Of a stretch of DNA of 64,000 nucleotides, positions 44,390 to 53,890 are shown in pieces; position 1 is the stretch's first letter; every line of letters begins with the position of its first letter. The stretch comes from Thinopyrum elongatum (Eukaryota; Streptophyta; Magnoliopsida; Poales; Poaceae), in contig CM022303.1 of assembly GCA_011799875.1 (NCBI GenBank), positions 544,064,331 to 544,128,330 of the forward strand, given 5' to 3'. The notes beneath the pieces are model-generated. The model searched no databases. It saw only the letters and a list, made by a program, of their open reading frames with translations, and was not told the DNA's origin. Made by a program: the position numbers and the translations under genes.

Positions 44390-44745
44390 CTTTGCCGTCT
44401 GCCAGCAGACGGCAAAGAGCGTACCTAGTGGGGTGGGGCCAGGGGGAAACGGACAAACTAACGGCCATCTTCTTTGCCGTTTGCTGACGGACGGCAAAGA
44501 TGTTTTGCCGTCCGTCAGCAGACGGCAAAGAAGATGGCCGTTAGGTCGCCCTCGTACGCCCGCCACCCACCCTCTTTGCCGTCAGCTAGCGGACGGCAAA
44601 GATATGCTGATGGCAAAGCCATCCGTTGCCGTCCGCTGCCTCTTTGCCGTCAGTTTTCTGGTGGCTGATGGCAAAGCCTTTCTTTGCCGTCCGCTAGCTG
44701 ACGGCAAAGAAGTGGCAGACGGCAAAGAAGTGGATTCCAGTAGTG
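44390..44745. repeat. Right subterminal repeats and TIR of the inner CACTA element
   Basis: Inverted pairs of ctttgccgtctgccagcagacggcaaag-type repeats lie at 44391, 44472, 44503, 44573 and 44675. The terminus GATTCCAGTAGTG closes at 44745. Confidence 0.85.
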
Positions 44746-44920
44746 AGACCAAAGGCCCTGGGTTTAGGAGAGTCCTCGTCTTGTGCGCCAAGTCTTGTGG
44801 GATCTCCCTTGTATGCGGCATGGGCTGCCCGAAGTGGCCCATTAGTGAATCATCATGGGGGTCCTCGGCCCGACCCACTGGTCGGGAGACGATATGGTGA
44901 GTACCCCCTAGTCTAGGACA

Positions 44921-47900
44921 CCGTTAGTAGCCCCCTGAACCGATCTTCAAGTTGGGGACGCTCCTCGATTCGTTCAAACTGTTCTTCATCTTCGGTTGTC
45001 GGTCTTGAAAACTGGTTCAACAAATCTTCTCATCTTCGATCTTGAGGATCACCGAAGTGAATCCGAAGAGCCCTTTAAGGTTTTTTACACGTCGGGCATC
45101 CGAGGAGCCCTTTAAGTTTTTGGCCTTTATCAATGCCTTGTTATTTTTACGCCATACATCGGGTTCGAAGTGTTCCCCGTGCGGCGGTGTCCTCTTGCGT
45201 CCGAGCTCCAACGCCGGATTGTATCCGAGCTCCGATGCCGGACCGCATTCGAGGTGTTCCTTTGCAGCTGAGCTCCAACGCTGGACTACATCCGAGGTCC
45301 AACGCCGGATAGTATCCGAGCTCCAATGCCGGACAGTACCCTAGCTCCAACGCCGGACAGTACCCGAGCTCCAACGCTGGACTGTATCCGAGGTGTCATA
45401 GATCACCTTGGCTCAAAAAAGTCATAGGAGTTTAGCCGAGCTCAATGCTGGAAAATGCCCTCTATGGAGCCAACCATTTGTATCCGAGTTTTATGCCGGA
45501 CTACATACGAGGTGGTGCAATTTTTTTGCTGACGAGATGTATAGCCAGTAGCCCTCAAGGTGCGTGTCGGCCTAAAATCCAAGATGCACATTAGAGGAGA
45601 TAGTGATCGGCGGACGGGCCCTTGAGAGTGGGTCTCGAGAAGTCGCCATAATCTATTAGGTTGATACCGGATAGGTTTCAGATGGGACCTATTGTTGTAC
45701 GAAGACGCGTTTGCCCATAGTTCGGTCAAGCCGAACACTGAGCACTTTGAATTTTTTGCATTGAATAGACAATGCAGTAGCCACCGAGCCACTGGTCGGG
45801 TGGCAACACCAGATCAGGGGATCGATGTGCCCCTTTAATATTTATAAATAATGAGCGCGAAGCCCAGTAGCCCCCGAGCCTTAATGTGGGCACGGGTGGC
45901 CGAATTAAGGATCGATATCCGTTTGACAGAAAAAATTTGTTGTGTTCAACACAAACTTCTCGAAAAGAGAATAAAGATCTCTTAAAGGAGCTAGAGCCAG
46001 CGAAAGCTGGGCTCGCCAAGGTCGGCCCCAAGGGGCTTAATAGATAGGAAATCGATGGCACTTGGGAATTATGAGAGCGTTATGTCAGTTGCTCGGTTGT
46101 TTCAGCGAAATTGTGCCCCTTGCTCTTTAAAAGATGGGCTGGAATAAATCGACTTTTACTTGCAATTTATGATCCTATGTATCCAAGTACTTTTACATCA
46201 TTAATGCTCGGATCCGCATTGTACCAAACTTTGTTGACCGACCATCGGCTTCAACCTCCTCGGCCAGTAGCCGGGGAGTGTTTGTCCAATTTTATAAAGC
46301 CTTTATAAGGGCAAAGATTTACGACAAACAAGGCAATCCGGCCATACGGTTTTATAAACAAAGGTATGCGGAGAGAATGTTATATTACTATTTAATGTAA
46401 GAAACATCTTCCAAAGAAAATAGTCCCGCTATCGGTTCCTTTCTTTGGGTTGTCATGACGACCATGATCATGAAACCTCACCTCCGATCAATGCGGGAGA
46501 AAAATATTGAGGATTTAGTTTGGGGAAAGTTCCCGAACTATGTGGTCTTTAGCGAACCTAAATTTTCACTTCCGTCGTTGCCGACCAATTGTATCCTTTA
46601 AGATCGCTAGCTTTCGGCTTCACCCAGTCTGGGGTACTAACTCGGATGACCTGGTAGTAACAATCACAGAGGTGCTCCCTTTACCACCTAGCCGAACAAT
46701 CGGAAACATAGGGGTAAGCACAGGAGTCAGGCAACTCAGCTTGGCCAAAATCTTAAGTCAAATTGATGCATATTTATGGCTTTATAACGATGATTACGGA
46801 AGGCAGCCCTCGTATATTAAATACAAACGCCGATGATATGTTTATTTTGACTCCGTTGCGACCGTTTACCAGTTGAAAGTGGCCCATCGTCGGCTTCCAC
46901 CCCCTTGTAGATGCTACATAGGGTGTTTCCGCAATAACAAAACAACCCTTAGCCGACGTCTCGTTCCCCGAAGGTGGTTGTGTTAGCGGAAATGAGGCAA
47001 TCAGATATGCAGGCTTTATAACTTTCACTTAGTCATAGGAGCTTAAAGTTGGGAGGCCAGTTACTAGCCCCCGGTTAGTGTTCGGCGACAGCCGAGGTCA
47101 AGCCGTAAACACTTCGGCCAACATTATGAACGGCCCGTCATTTAACACGGGTGACCTCTATCGATCTTATAGTTTAACACAGTCATCAGATCACTGACCA
47201 GTTTGCGCTTATTGTGACAGTCAGTTTTCGGCTTTCTCCACTGAGGCGCTTAACCATGCGAGCTGGAAGCACAATCGCAGTGCTTCTCCCTTCGCACACC
47301 TAGCCAAACAAAGCGGAACGTAGGAGGCAAGTACAGGAGCCGGGCAATCCAACTATTGACCGAAGACACAATTCGAAACCGATGCATATAAAGCAATGTC
47401 CGAGGACGCTTTGCCGAGGACTCCATGGGGTACCTTGGTTTTGGTGGGTTCGGCTGTAGTCTCAGCCCCCCGTTAATATTGCCAATGCTTTAAAGGCATC
47501 TGGCATTACACTGCTCGGGAACTAGTCCCGATGTGGCGTGTATTTTGTCAACGCCGAGGTGTAGTTCGGCGGGAAAGATGCCGAGTTGTGGGTCGGAAGA
47601 GATCTCCCGAGCTGAATTATAATGCAGGGCACCTCGGTCATGAGGATGTCCCGCTTCCTGAAACAAAAACATACAAATAGCTAAAAAGTGACATAAGCTC
47701 GAAAAGCCAAAAACTTATGTACAAGCTTGGCGTCCGAACTAAATCAAGTTTTTTGTGCCAATCCGAAATTGGTCTTAAAATTTTTGTGCTTCTGTCGTGA
47801 ATTAGTATGACACATCCGATCTCAAGACTTCAAGAGGGTCAGCCTACGGCTGCAACCTCCTATCCCGAAGGCGGAGTACTTCTCGTTAGGCCAGTTTAGC

Positions 47901-50111
47901 GAACTAAACTCAAGCGGCTTTGAGAGAGAAACTAGGCTCCCAGGCTATTGAACACACACTCGTGTCGAAAAAAGGAGTGATAGAAAAAGACTTTGCAACG
48001 ACTAAGAAGAAAACTTTTATTATAAAATGGCTCATAGAAATTTAAGAGCCCCTAGTAAACATGGTAAAAGAAGTGTTTTTATCAAACTAAGTTTTTAACA
48101 AACAAGTTTTTTGTTTAAGACAAATATAAAGTTTGGTTGAACCGAACATTAATTAAAAAAATTGAGCACGGAAGCGACTTAGCTGGTTAATGTGCTCGGT
48201 GTCGATATGCGGCCCGAGCTTACTTCGGGATGAGGTCCCAGCCCCCAAGTCCGTCCTAAGGCGACCAAGCGAAGAGCTCGGCACTCCGAAGTGGAGACAT
48301 GGCACTGTCGATGTGGCGAGGCGAAGCCCCCGGTCCGGCCGAGGTGACGGAGCAGGCCGGCTATGTGATGCCGAAGTCCCCGGCGTGGGTTAATGAAGTG
48401 ATGACGAAGCCCCCGGTCCAGCCGAGGTGACGTCGTACGTCGGTACGCCGAGGTGACAGCGCTGCCTAACTTGGATCTTTTACATGTGCACAGAAAATAG
48501 TGCAAGCCAGAGATAATAGTAATAATAATAAATTAAAAAATTCTCTGCATAATTAATAATTTATGCAAAGTGAATAATAAAAGAGATATGGCCCGTGTGC
48601 CGAACATCCGACGAGGTAGAGCTCTCTCGGCGATGCCGAAGTGACCGCGTGATGCAGTCAAGGTCGATTACCTACACACGTAAGATAGTGCAGTCTAAAA
48701 ATAATAATATAAATATATAAAAGATCCTCCCATTATTGCTTCATGCAAAATAATATTTTTTTTAAAAGAGATGTGGCCTGGCGCCGAAGTCAATGCCGAT
48801 GCAGGGCGTCGGCGTGATGTGGTAAAGGCGTAACAAAGCCTGAATTCACAGGTTGGTCCGAGTTCCGGATGCGGCGTTTGCCGAACTGTGTACGGAAACT
48901 GACCGAACCACCACGCGACCGTAGTTAATGCGGCCACCATTTGACAGACCTGTGTGTAGAGAATGGAACAGACCAGAGTAATAATTCCTCGGGAAAAATA
49001 AACCCAAGCAAGCAAAAATTACTAAGATTAACAGCACCTGGTTTATTTGTTGTAGCAATACGAAGAGACAGATGTGGGCGCTCATGGATTTGCACCTAGT
49101 AATAGTACTAGTACCAGCGCTAGCACGTGAGAAGTGCAAGAAAAACTATGATTAGCAAAAAGCAAAGACCGCCTTAATTGAATAACAAAGAAAAGAAAGA
49201 AGGATTGGGTCTTCCTGTATGCTGCCAAGCGATCCGAATTCAGTCCGTGTCTGCTGCTCCAGCTTGATGCTGCGTGCATGTGCTCGGCTGGAACACAGCA
49301 CCTCAGGATCTCCGATGATGTGCAGCACGTTCTCACAAGCTGGGTTTCTCACCAAAAGGTAGCAGAAGGCTGACGAACGACTAGAAGCTGAATTGAAAAA
49401 CAAAAGGAAGCGAATCTCCCTGATGATGCCAGCGACCGACGGGGTTGATACAGCTCCTCGGTCCACGCGTGCTGGTACAAGCTCTGTCGCATCCTCGGCT
49501 AGAACGCTGCCTAGCAGAACTCTGTCGGCCGACCCCGGATCCCGCTGGCTGGGTTGATCTCCAAGGGGAGTTGCAGCAACGATCGATGAAAAACAGCAAG
49601 AAACAAACATTAGGCTGGCCTTTACGCAACTAGTAAAGCAAGGCTAAGGTGCACAATCCATTGATTAAATCTTGAGTACCGTCCTGTACTCTGACTAAAT
49701 AATAGTACTCGTTAAAGCGGTTCACTTTCCTGATGGCTCACGTGCAGAGGATGGCAGAGCTCAAACAGAATATTTCCCTTGATCCGTGTGCGGCCAGAAG
49801 AATCAATACTCAATCAATGCATGCATGGGTTCGCCTTGGTCTGATTTCTTGATGTAGCAGAGGTGCAGGGCGGGCCCTATATCTTCGGCCAGACGCACGC
49901 GTACCTCGCGGATACCTCGGCCACCGTACTATGTTCGGATGTGCGGAAAAATTGCCGCCGCCCGCGAAACTGAAACCGATCTGCAAACAATATAACAAGG
50001 CAGTAGAAATACTTCACGAAGAAATTCCATGCGGATTTAATTGAAAAAATACCACCTGATAATCCATTGATCCACGGCGATCACCCAGCAGGCTCTCAAT
50101 GAAAGCACCAA
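44921..50111 (+). other. Non-coding interior of the LTR element
   Basis: I find no retroviral-type protein motif in any frame over 5.2 kb. Bases 45205-45395 hold a minisatellite of ~28-30 bases (gagctccaacgccgga followed by cagtacc or ttgtatcc), about seven units; a looser gccgag/ccgaggtg field covers 48180-48450. Prose-like repeats of tagcccccgagcc type occur at 45868 and 47078. Frames of up to 152 codons at 49152-49610 lack recognisable domains. Bases 48480-48550 and 48690-48770 are AT-rich repeats (ataataataa). Confidence 0.65.
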
Positions 50112-50531
50112 TGTCGGTTCTATATCCGGCGTATCTCGTAGTAGGGTTCCTAAGCTAGGCGTCTTGGAGCGATGGTAACATGGACACAGGATTTTACCCA
50201 GGTTCGGGCTCTCTCGAAGAGATAATACCCTACGTCCTGCTTTGGATTGTATTCATATGTGGGATAGTACAGAGTACATGCATCAACCACGAGGTTGTTC
50301 TAATGAATATTAGATTAGCTATTGACTAGCCTGGCCTCGGTTTATATAACACACCAGAGGCCCTGGATTTAGGAGAGTCCTCGTCTTGTGCGCCAAGTCT
50401 TGTGGGATCTCCCTTGTATGCGGCATGGGCTGCCCGAAGTGGCCCATTAGTGAATCATCATGGGGGTCCTCGGCCTGACCCACTGGTCGGGAGACGACGT
50501 GGTGAGTACCCCCTAGTCTAGGAACCCCTCA
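50112..50531 (+). repeat. 3' LTR (420 bp)
   Basis: This begins TGTCGGTTCTATATCCGGCG and ends with CCCCTCA, followed by gccgt. It carries the empty site of the CACTA insertion at about 50350-50362 (taacacaccagagg), which confirms the boundaries of that element. Confidence 0.88.
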
Positions 50532-50585
50532 GCCGTCGCAGAAAGGGGTTAAAAACCGTTTGTATAGCACCTTACGGTACCAGTG
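50532..50585. mobile_element. CACTG-type right end of the inner element (W)
   Basis: After the gccgt duplication (50532-50536) the sequence cgcagaaaggggttaaaaac, gtttgtatagcacc, gtaccagtg is the inverse of the Y start at 6412-6465. Similarity to Y stops at the final g of ccagtg (50585). I take this as the terminus of an element W, of which the plus-strand B3-like gene is part. A matching left end inside X was not found, so W may be truncated or fused with X. Confidence 0.5.
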
Positions 50586-51090
50586 ACAGTTGGTTTCTTC
50601 AACCGTGTGCCCTGTAGAGCGCAAAATTAATTATCGCGCTCGAGTGTCCATCATCACCCTTCTGTGTAACTTTGACATCATCACCCACGGGTAAACTTAT
50701 GACCGAAGTCATTCCACACACTTCATTTTTACAAAGCTTTTTGCCAATAAACGCCCACGATTTGTCCCTCTTCTAGCCGACCCGTGGCCAAACTAGCCGG
50801 GCGGGAAGCTTGCGCGGTAAACTGGACGGTAGCACGGGAACATGCTCACCGACGATACATTTGGCGCCTCTTCGAGCCCACGCGTGGTCAAACGAAACGC
50901 GTGCGGTGTTGTCAAGCGTGCACTGGAATCCTCCGCTATGAACGCGGTGACAAGACGTGACGATTACAGGCCGGTCGGCCCCCATTTATTACAGCGGCCA
51001 TTTATCCCTTGTGTTTCTTCAACCTTTCGATCGTGCCCCACCATTGCAAGAAGCACACCCACCATGACAAATTCTTAGAGGGTATCCTGC
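50586..51090 (+). promoter_or_regulatory. Upstream region of the exonuclease-like gene
   Basis: Moderately GC-rich, with one subterminal-type word aaccgtgtgccc (50601). Bases 50890-50960 have gcgtgcggtgttgtcaag and similar. A ccatttattacagc at 50983-50997 could include a weak TATA-like site. Nothing else is recognised. Confidence 0.35.
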
Positions 51091-51818
51091 ATGGCTCCAA
51101 TGGTGCTCCGAGCGGCTGCCGACGACGAGCAGCAGTTCACCATGCATGCCATGGTGGACACCCACAAAAGGTTCACGGAGCTCTCGGTGGTGTACACCAA
51201 CAACCCGGTCTGGGTGGAGCACTCCTTCCACATCATGGAGCTGTTGCTTGCTGAGGAGAAGTACAAGGTGGTCGGGTTTGACCTCGAGTACGCCCGCGCT
51301 CGTGTCGGGTCTCGTCCCAAGGTCGCCGTTGCCCAGATGTGCGTGCGCAATCACGTCCTCGTCTACCACTACTGCCTAACCACAAGGCCTTGCAAGCGTA
51401 TCGCCAGGTTTGTCAACAACCCCACTACATGTTCGCTACGGTGGATATCACCAACGATGTAAAGGTGCTCAAGAATTCGGGCATCGCCTACCAGAATCTT
51501 ATCGACATCCAGGGCCAATACAAGATCTGGGGCAGCAACAAGCATGAGAAGGACTCACTGGTTCACCTCTCCGAGGCCATCATCGATCCCTACTACAGAG
51601 ACTTGAAGGATTCTTGCAACAAGGACAAGCTTGCCTGGCACTTGGCCTGGATGGAGAAACTTGACAAAGCTCACATCGTGTACGTGGCCAAGGAGGCGTA
51701 CACGAGCGACGAGATGTACAGGAAGATCGTTGACATAAGGAAGTGCCTCCTTTCCCAAAACGGCCAGGGATTCAGCCAGAAGCAGAGCAATGGCAAGCGT
51801 CGTCGCAACAAGAAGTAG
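51091..51818 (+). pseudogene. 3'-5' exonuclease (DEDDy, WRN-like) domain protein, frameshifted
   Basis: The frame starts ATGGCTCCAATGGTGCTCCG and encodes a leader, then VVGFDLEYARAR followed by KVAVAQMCVRNHVLVYHYC, which is the Exo I motif (D and E of FDLEY). In the next frame come FATVDITNDVKVLKNSG (Exo II-type Asp), QNLIDIQGQYK, KDSLVHLSEAIIDPYYRDLK and HIVYVAKEAYTSDEMYRKIV (Exo III-type). The canonical last motif reads Y..KDAY; here the Asp is Glu. The protein ends in a basic SNGKRRRNKK, which suits nuclear import. Such RNase D/WRN-like nucleases trim single-stranded 3' ends. A one-base loss near the C run 51420-51423 separates the two frames. It lies between the W end and the right subterminal field, so it belongs to X. 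Confidence 0.65.
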
Positions 51819-52361
51819 ATGATTAGATCCTCGTTTCTCCTAGTTTAGTATGCATGTAATTGCAATGCTGTCTTTTTAAGTATATATGTTGATGCTCTGT
51901 AGACAGAGCATAGATGTTGTGCGGATAGAGCAAATCACATCACACATGGACTAAACAATGGAACCCGTCGGTGATGATTTCATCAATCACTGAGAATTGT
52001 ATACCAGCAATCGCTTGCTCACAACACACACGGCTTGTTAACAGGAATCGTCTGTGTTGTTATCGGTCTTCCCACACATTTCCGATTACAGACCTGTTTG
52101 TTGCGTATCACACACATCTTGTTAAGTTGAACCGTTTATGTTCTCTTGGCTCAACGCAAACAGTTCATTCGAGTGAACTGTATGCCGTATATCGCACACA
52201 CCTTCACCTGGCTGACCGTTTCTTTTGTGTCGCCTAATCACAAATAGTTCATCCGAGTGAACTGTATGCCGTATATCGCACACACCTTCATCTGGCTGCC
52301 CATTTCTGTTCTTCTGCCTCATCGCAAACAGTTCATTGGATTGAACCGTATGCGCAGCATC
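51819..52361. repeat. Right subterminal repeat field of X
   Basis: This is the inverse of the left field: ccgtatatcgcacacaccttca occurs at about 52183 and 52268, with gttcatccgagtgaactg, ctgttctgcctcatcgcaaa-type phrases around it. Bases 51819-51960 are the 3' region of the exonuclease-like gene. Confidence 0.75.
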
Positions 52362-52528
52362 GCACATGCAACTAAAATCTGAACCGTGTTTGATGTATCA
52401 GCCATCGCAAATGTTTTGCATCTTTTTTGACTGTTTTTTACATCACCGTTTGCGATTAATGCATCGCACACAGTTTCATCAAAGGGTCTCTGATCATAGT
52501 GTCGCATTAGCAGCATCCTGTAGTAGTG
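52362..52528. repeat. Right terminal inverted repeat of X
   Basis: This is the inverse of 26874-27040, ending gcagcatcctgtagtagtg. The flank after it is tgg. Confidence 0.85.
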
Positions 52529-52619
52529 TGGCAATGCTACCAAGCTTCCAGAATTTGTTTACATAATTGATGTATACAAATAATTTTCAAGCGACATGAA
52601 ATTATACAATGCTCTGAAG
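52529..52619. other. Short spacer right of X
   Basis: Nothing recognised beyond AT-rich sequence. Confidence 0.3.
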
Positions 52620-53890
52620 CTTTCATCTTTTGTTTCATGTGTCTTGCCAGTTGGAAGGTTGTCTCGTTACAACATCAATCAAATACTAGAAAGGAAACTA
52701 ACATCCATGCTCTTTCGAAAAAAATAAAAAACTAACTTCCTTGGTAATGCATCTCAGTGATTAGCAGATCAGAGCTAATATTTACATCACATCTAAAGAC
52801 AAAGTTGTGAGAAGGTGTTAAATTAAAATTGATCCATGCTTTCATTGGCAGCAACTTCCCTCTAGCTCTGTCTAAATCAACAAGGCATGTTGGGAAAAAA
52901 GTAGCTATCAGGAGCATGCAACATTCCGACCATTTTGTGCAGTTCCACTAAAATAGAGCTGAGCGTCCCTGTTCCAAAGATATTGAGTAAGTGTGATTAT
53001 AATAATAGAGGACTGTTGATGAAACAATAAACACACAAATAGAAGCAGGTCACCTTTGCAGTCTCTCTTAAGACTAACTAGTTGGACAAGATTAAGCAAA
53101 TAGTTGGAGAAGATTAGGCTCAGAGTTGGATGAGGAGGATAGAGCAAAACCAATCTCCCGTTGTGCAGTCGCACTGAAATGTAGAGATGTTACCCGTGTG
53201 ACATTTTAGTAGAACTGCACAAAACACTCTTAAGAAAAGAGTGATTTGTGCAGTTCACCAAAAGGTCACAATAGGAACGAGGTGAAATGGATAACCCTGT
53301 TTGCAAAAAATAGGTAGAAAGGAAACAATTACTGGCCAATAACAATTGAAGACACATACAACGACAAAAAAGAAGCATATTCCTTGTCCTAAGGGAAGAT
53401 AACAACACGGTTGTTTACCTAAAATGGTGTGAGGACGAGATTGCAATATGGAAAGTACGCCGGACGAGCTACGTTTTGGGTAAAGAACTAGAGAAGATCC
53501 ACATGCAAGATTTTCCACATGCAGCGATGTGGAAAGATGGGCAGTGGAGCAAGGCCGGAGGGAAGAAAGCTATATGTGTGGGTCATCGGGATGTAACTAG
53601 GAGGGCAGCGGTGGGCGGGATCTGCCCATACTGCGGCAGCGAGCGAGTGGCGAAGGCCCTACCACGCCGGAGCTAGGTCAGAGAGACCGGCGGGTACCGC
53701 AGATCGGGACGTGCTGCCTCAACGCCGTCGAATGGGGAAACGATGCACATCCTCCCCTTCCACCGGCGTACGGGATGCAGCCAGATCAGTGACCAACGGT
53801 GAGAGAGAGGGGCCACCGCCGCCTTGTGTGAGATAGTGTGACGAGAGTTAAACCTCGTCAGGCAGGCTCCAGGTATATAGTGGAGTGGAT
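52620..53890 (-). pseudogene. Duplicated minus-strand unit, copy D
   Basis: The order of parts is as in B and C: catctcagtgattagcagat and gacaaagttgtgagaagg at 52748-52815, the exon-like start TGGAACTGCACAAAATGG after TTTTAG at 52952, a GC-rich exon-like block (about 53840-53580) and a TATA box at 53874-53879. Copy D carries extra versions of the TGGAACTGCACAA exon start: TTTCAG|TGCGACTGC near 53180, an inverted one near 53205 and one near 53250, so this exon was duplicated locally. The plus-strand phrase GGICPYCGSERVAKALPRR at 53616-53672 looks protein-like, but copies B and C (GGICPHDG, GGISPYRG) do not keep it. Confidence 0.45.
53874..53879 (-). promoter_or_regulatory. Putative TATA box of copy D
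   Basis: The minus strand reads TATATA in the context ccactatatacctgg, aligned with the boxes of copies B and C. Confidence 0.5.

Larger units (their letters stand above)
37062..44745 (-). mobile_element. CACTA (En/Spm) transposon, 7.7 kb, with degenerate transposase
   Basis: The ends are CACTACTGGAATC at 37062 and its inverted partner GATTCCAGTAGTG at 44733-44745. Both ends carry many copies of ctttgccgtc...gacggcaaag. The flanks aca and aga are a one-mismatch three-base duplication, and the empty site is visible in the 3' LTR (50350-50362). The minus strand encodes a TNP2-type transposase and a small second protein. Two long hairpins, a polypyrimidine tract and a GC-rich block lie upstream of the transposase. 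A nonsense codon and a frameshift in the transposase make this copy non-autonomous now. Confidence 0.92.
36866..44920 (+). repeat. 5' LTR, split by the CACTA element (36866-37061 and 44746-44920)
   Basis: The two halves align with the 3' LTR (50112-50531): the first ends at tttatataacac, the second resumes with gaccaaaggccctggg. The 5' copy lacks about 42 bases present in the 3' LTR (gtgggatagtacagagtaca and following). The last bases differ: ctaggaca here, ctaggaacccctca in the 3' LTR. Confidence 0.8.
36866..50531 (+). mobile_element. Non-autonomous LTR retrotransposon containing a CACTA insertion
   Basis: It has two collinear LTRs beginning TGTCGGTTCTATATCCGGCG and perfect gccgt flanks. 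Removing the 7.7-kb CACTA element from its 5' LTR leaves about 6 kb. The interior (44921-50111) has no gag or pol motif. This is therefore a LARD-type element that moved with proteins supplied elsewhere. It inserted into the end region of the inner CACTA-like element. Orientation is assigned plus from TG...CA ends and the tataTAA-like promoter words; the primer site is not clear to me. Confidence 0.85.
26874..52528. mobile_element. Element X: large CACTA transposon with nested insertions
   Basis: The left end reads CACTACTGCAGGATGCTGCT and the inverted right end CACTACTACAGGATGCTGCT. Inverted similarity continues for more than 150 bases, through cactacgatcagagaccc and gcgatgcattaatcgcaaac. 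Without the LTR insertion (36866-50531 plus one 5-bp duplication) the element is about 12 kb, a normal size for a CACTA element. It holds a minus-strand B3-like pseudogene, a tandem array, a small basic gene, a plus-strand B3-like gene and an exonuclease-like gene. No TNP2-type transposase of its own is visible, so it is probably non-autonomous. The three-base flanks (aga and tgg) do not match. Its centre may itself include an older element ending at 50585. Confidence 0.75.

Noticed and set aside
48500..50111. Frames of up to 152 codons in the LTR element interior as possible gag or pol
   Set aside because: No gag, protease, RT or integrase motif was found in any frame.
53616..53672. CPYC-containing peptide as a zinc-binding exon
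   Set aside because: The homologous places in copies B and C do not keep the cysteines, and the conserved TATA box points to the other strand.
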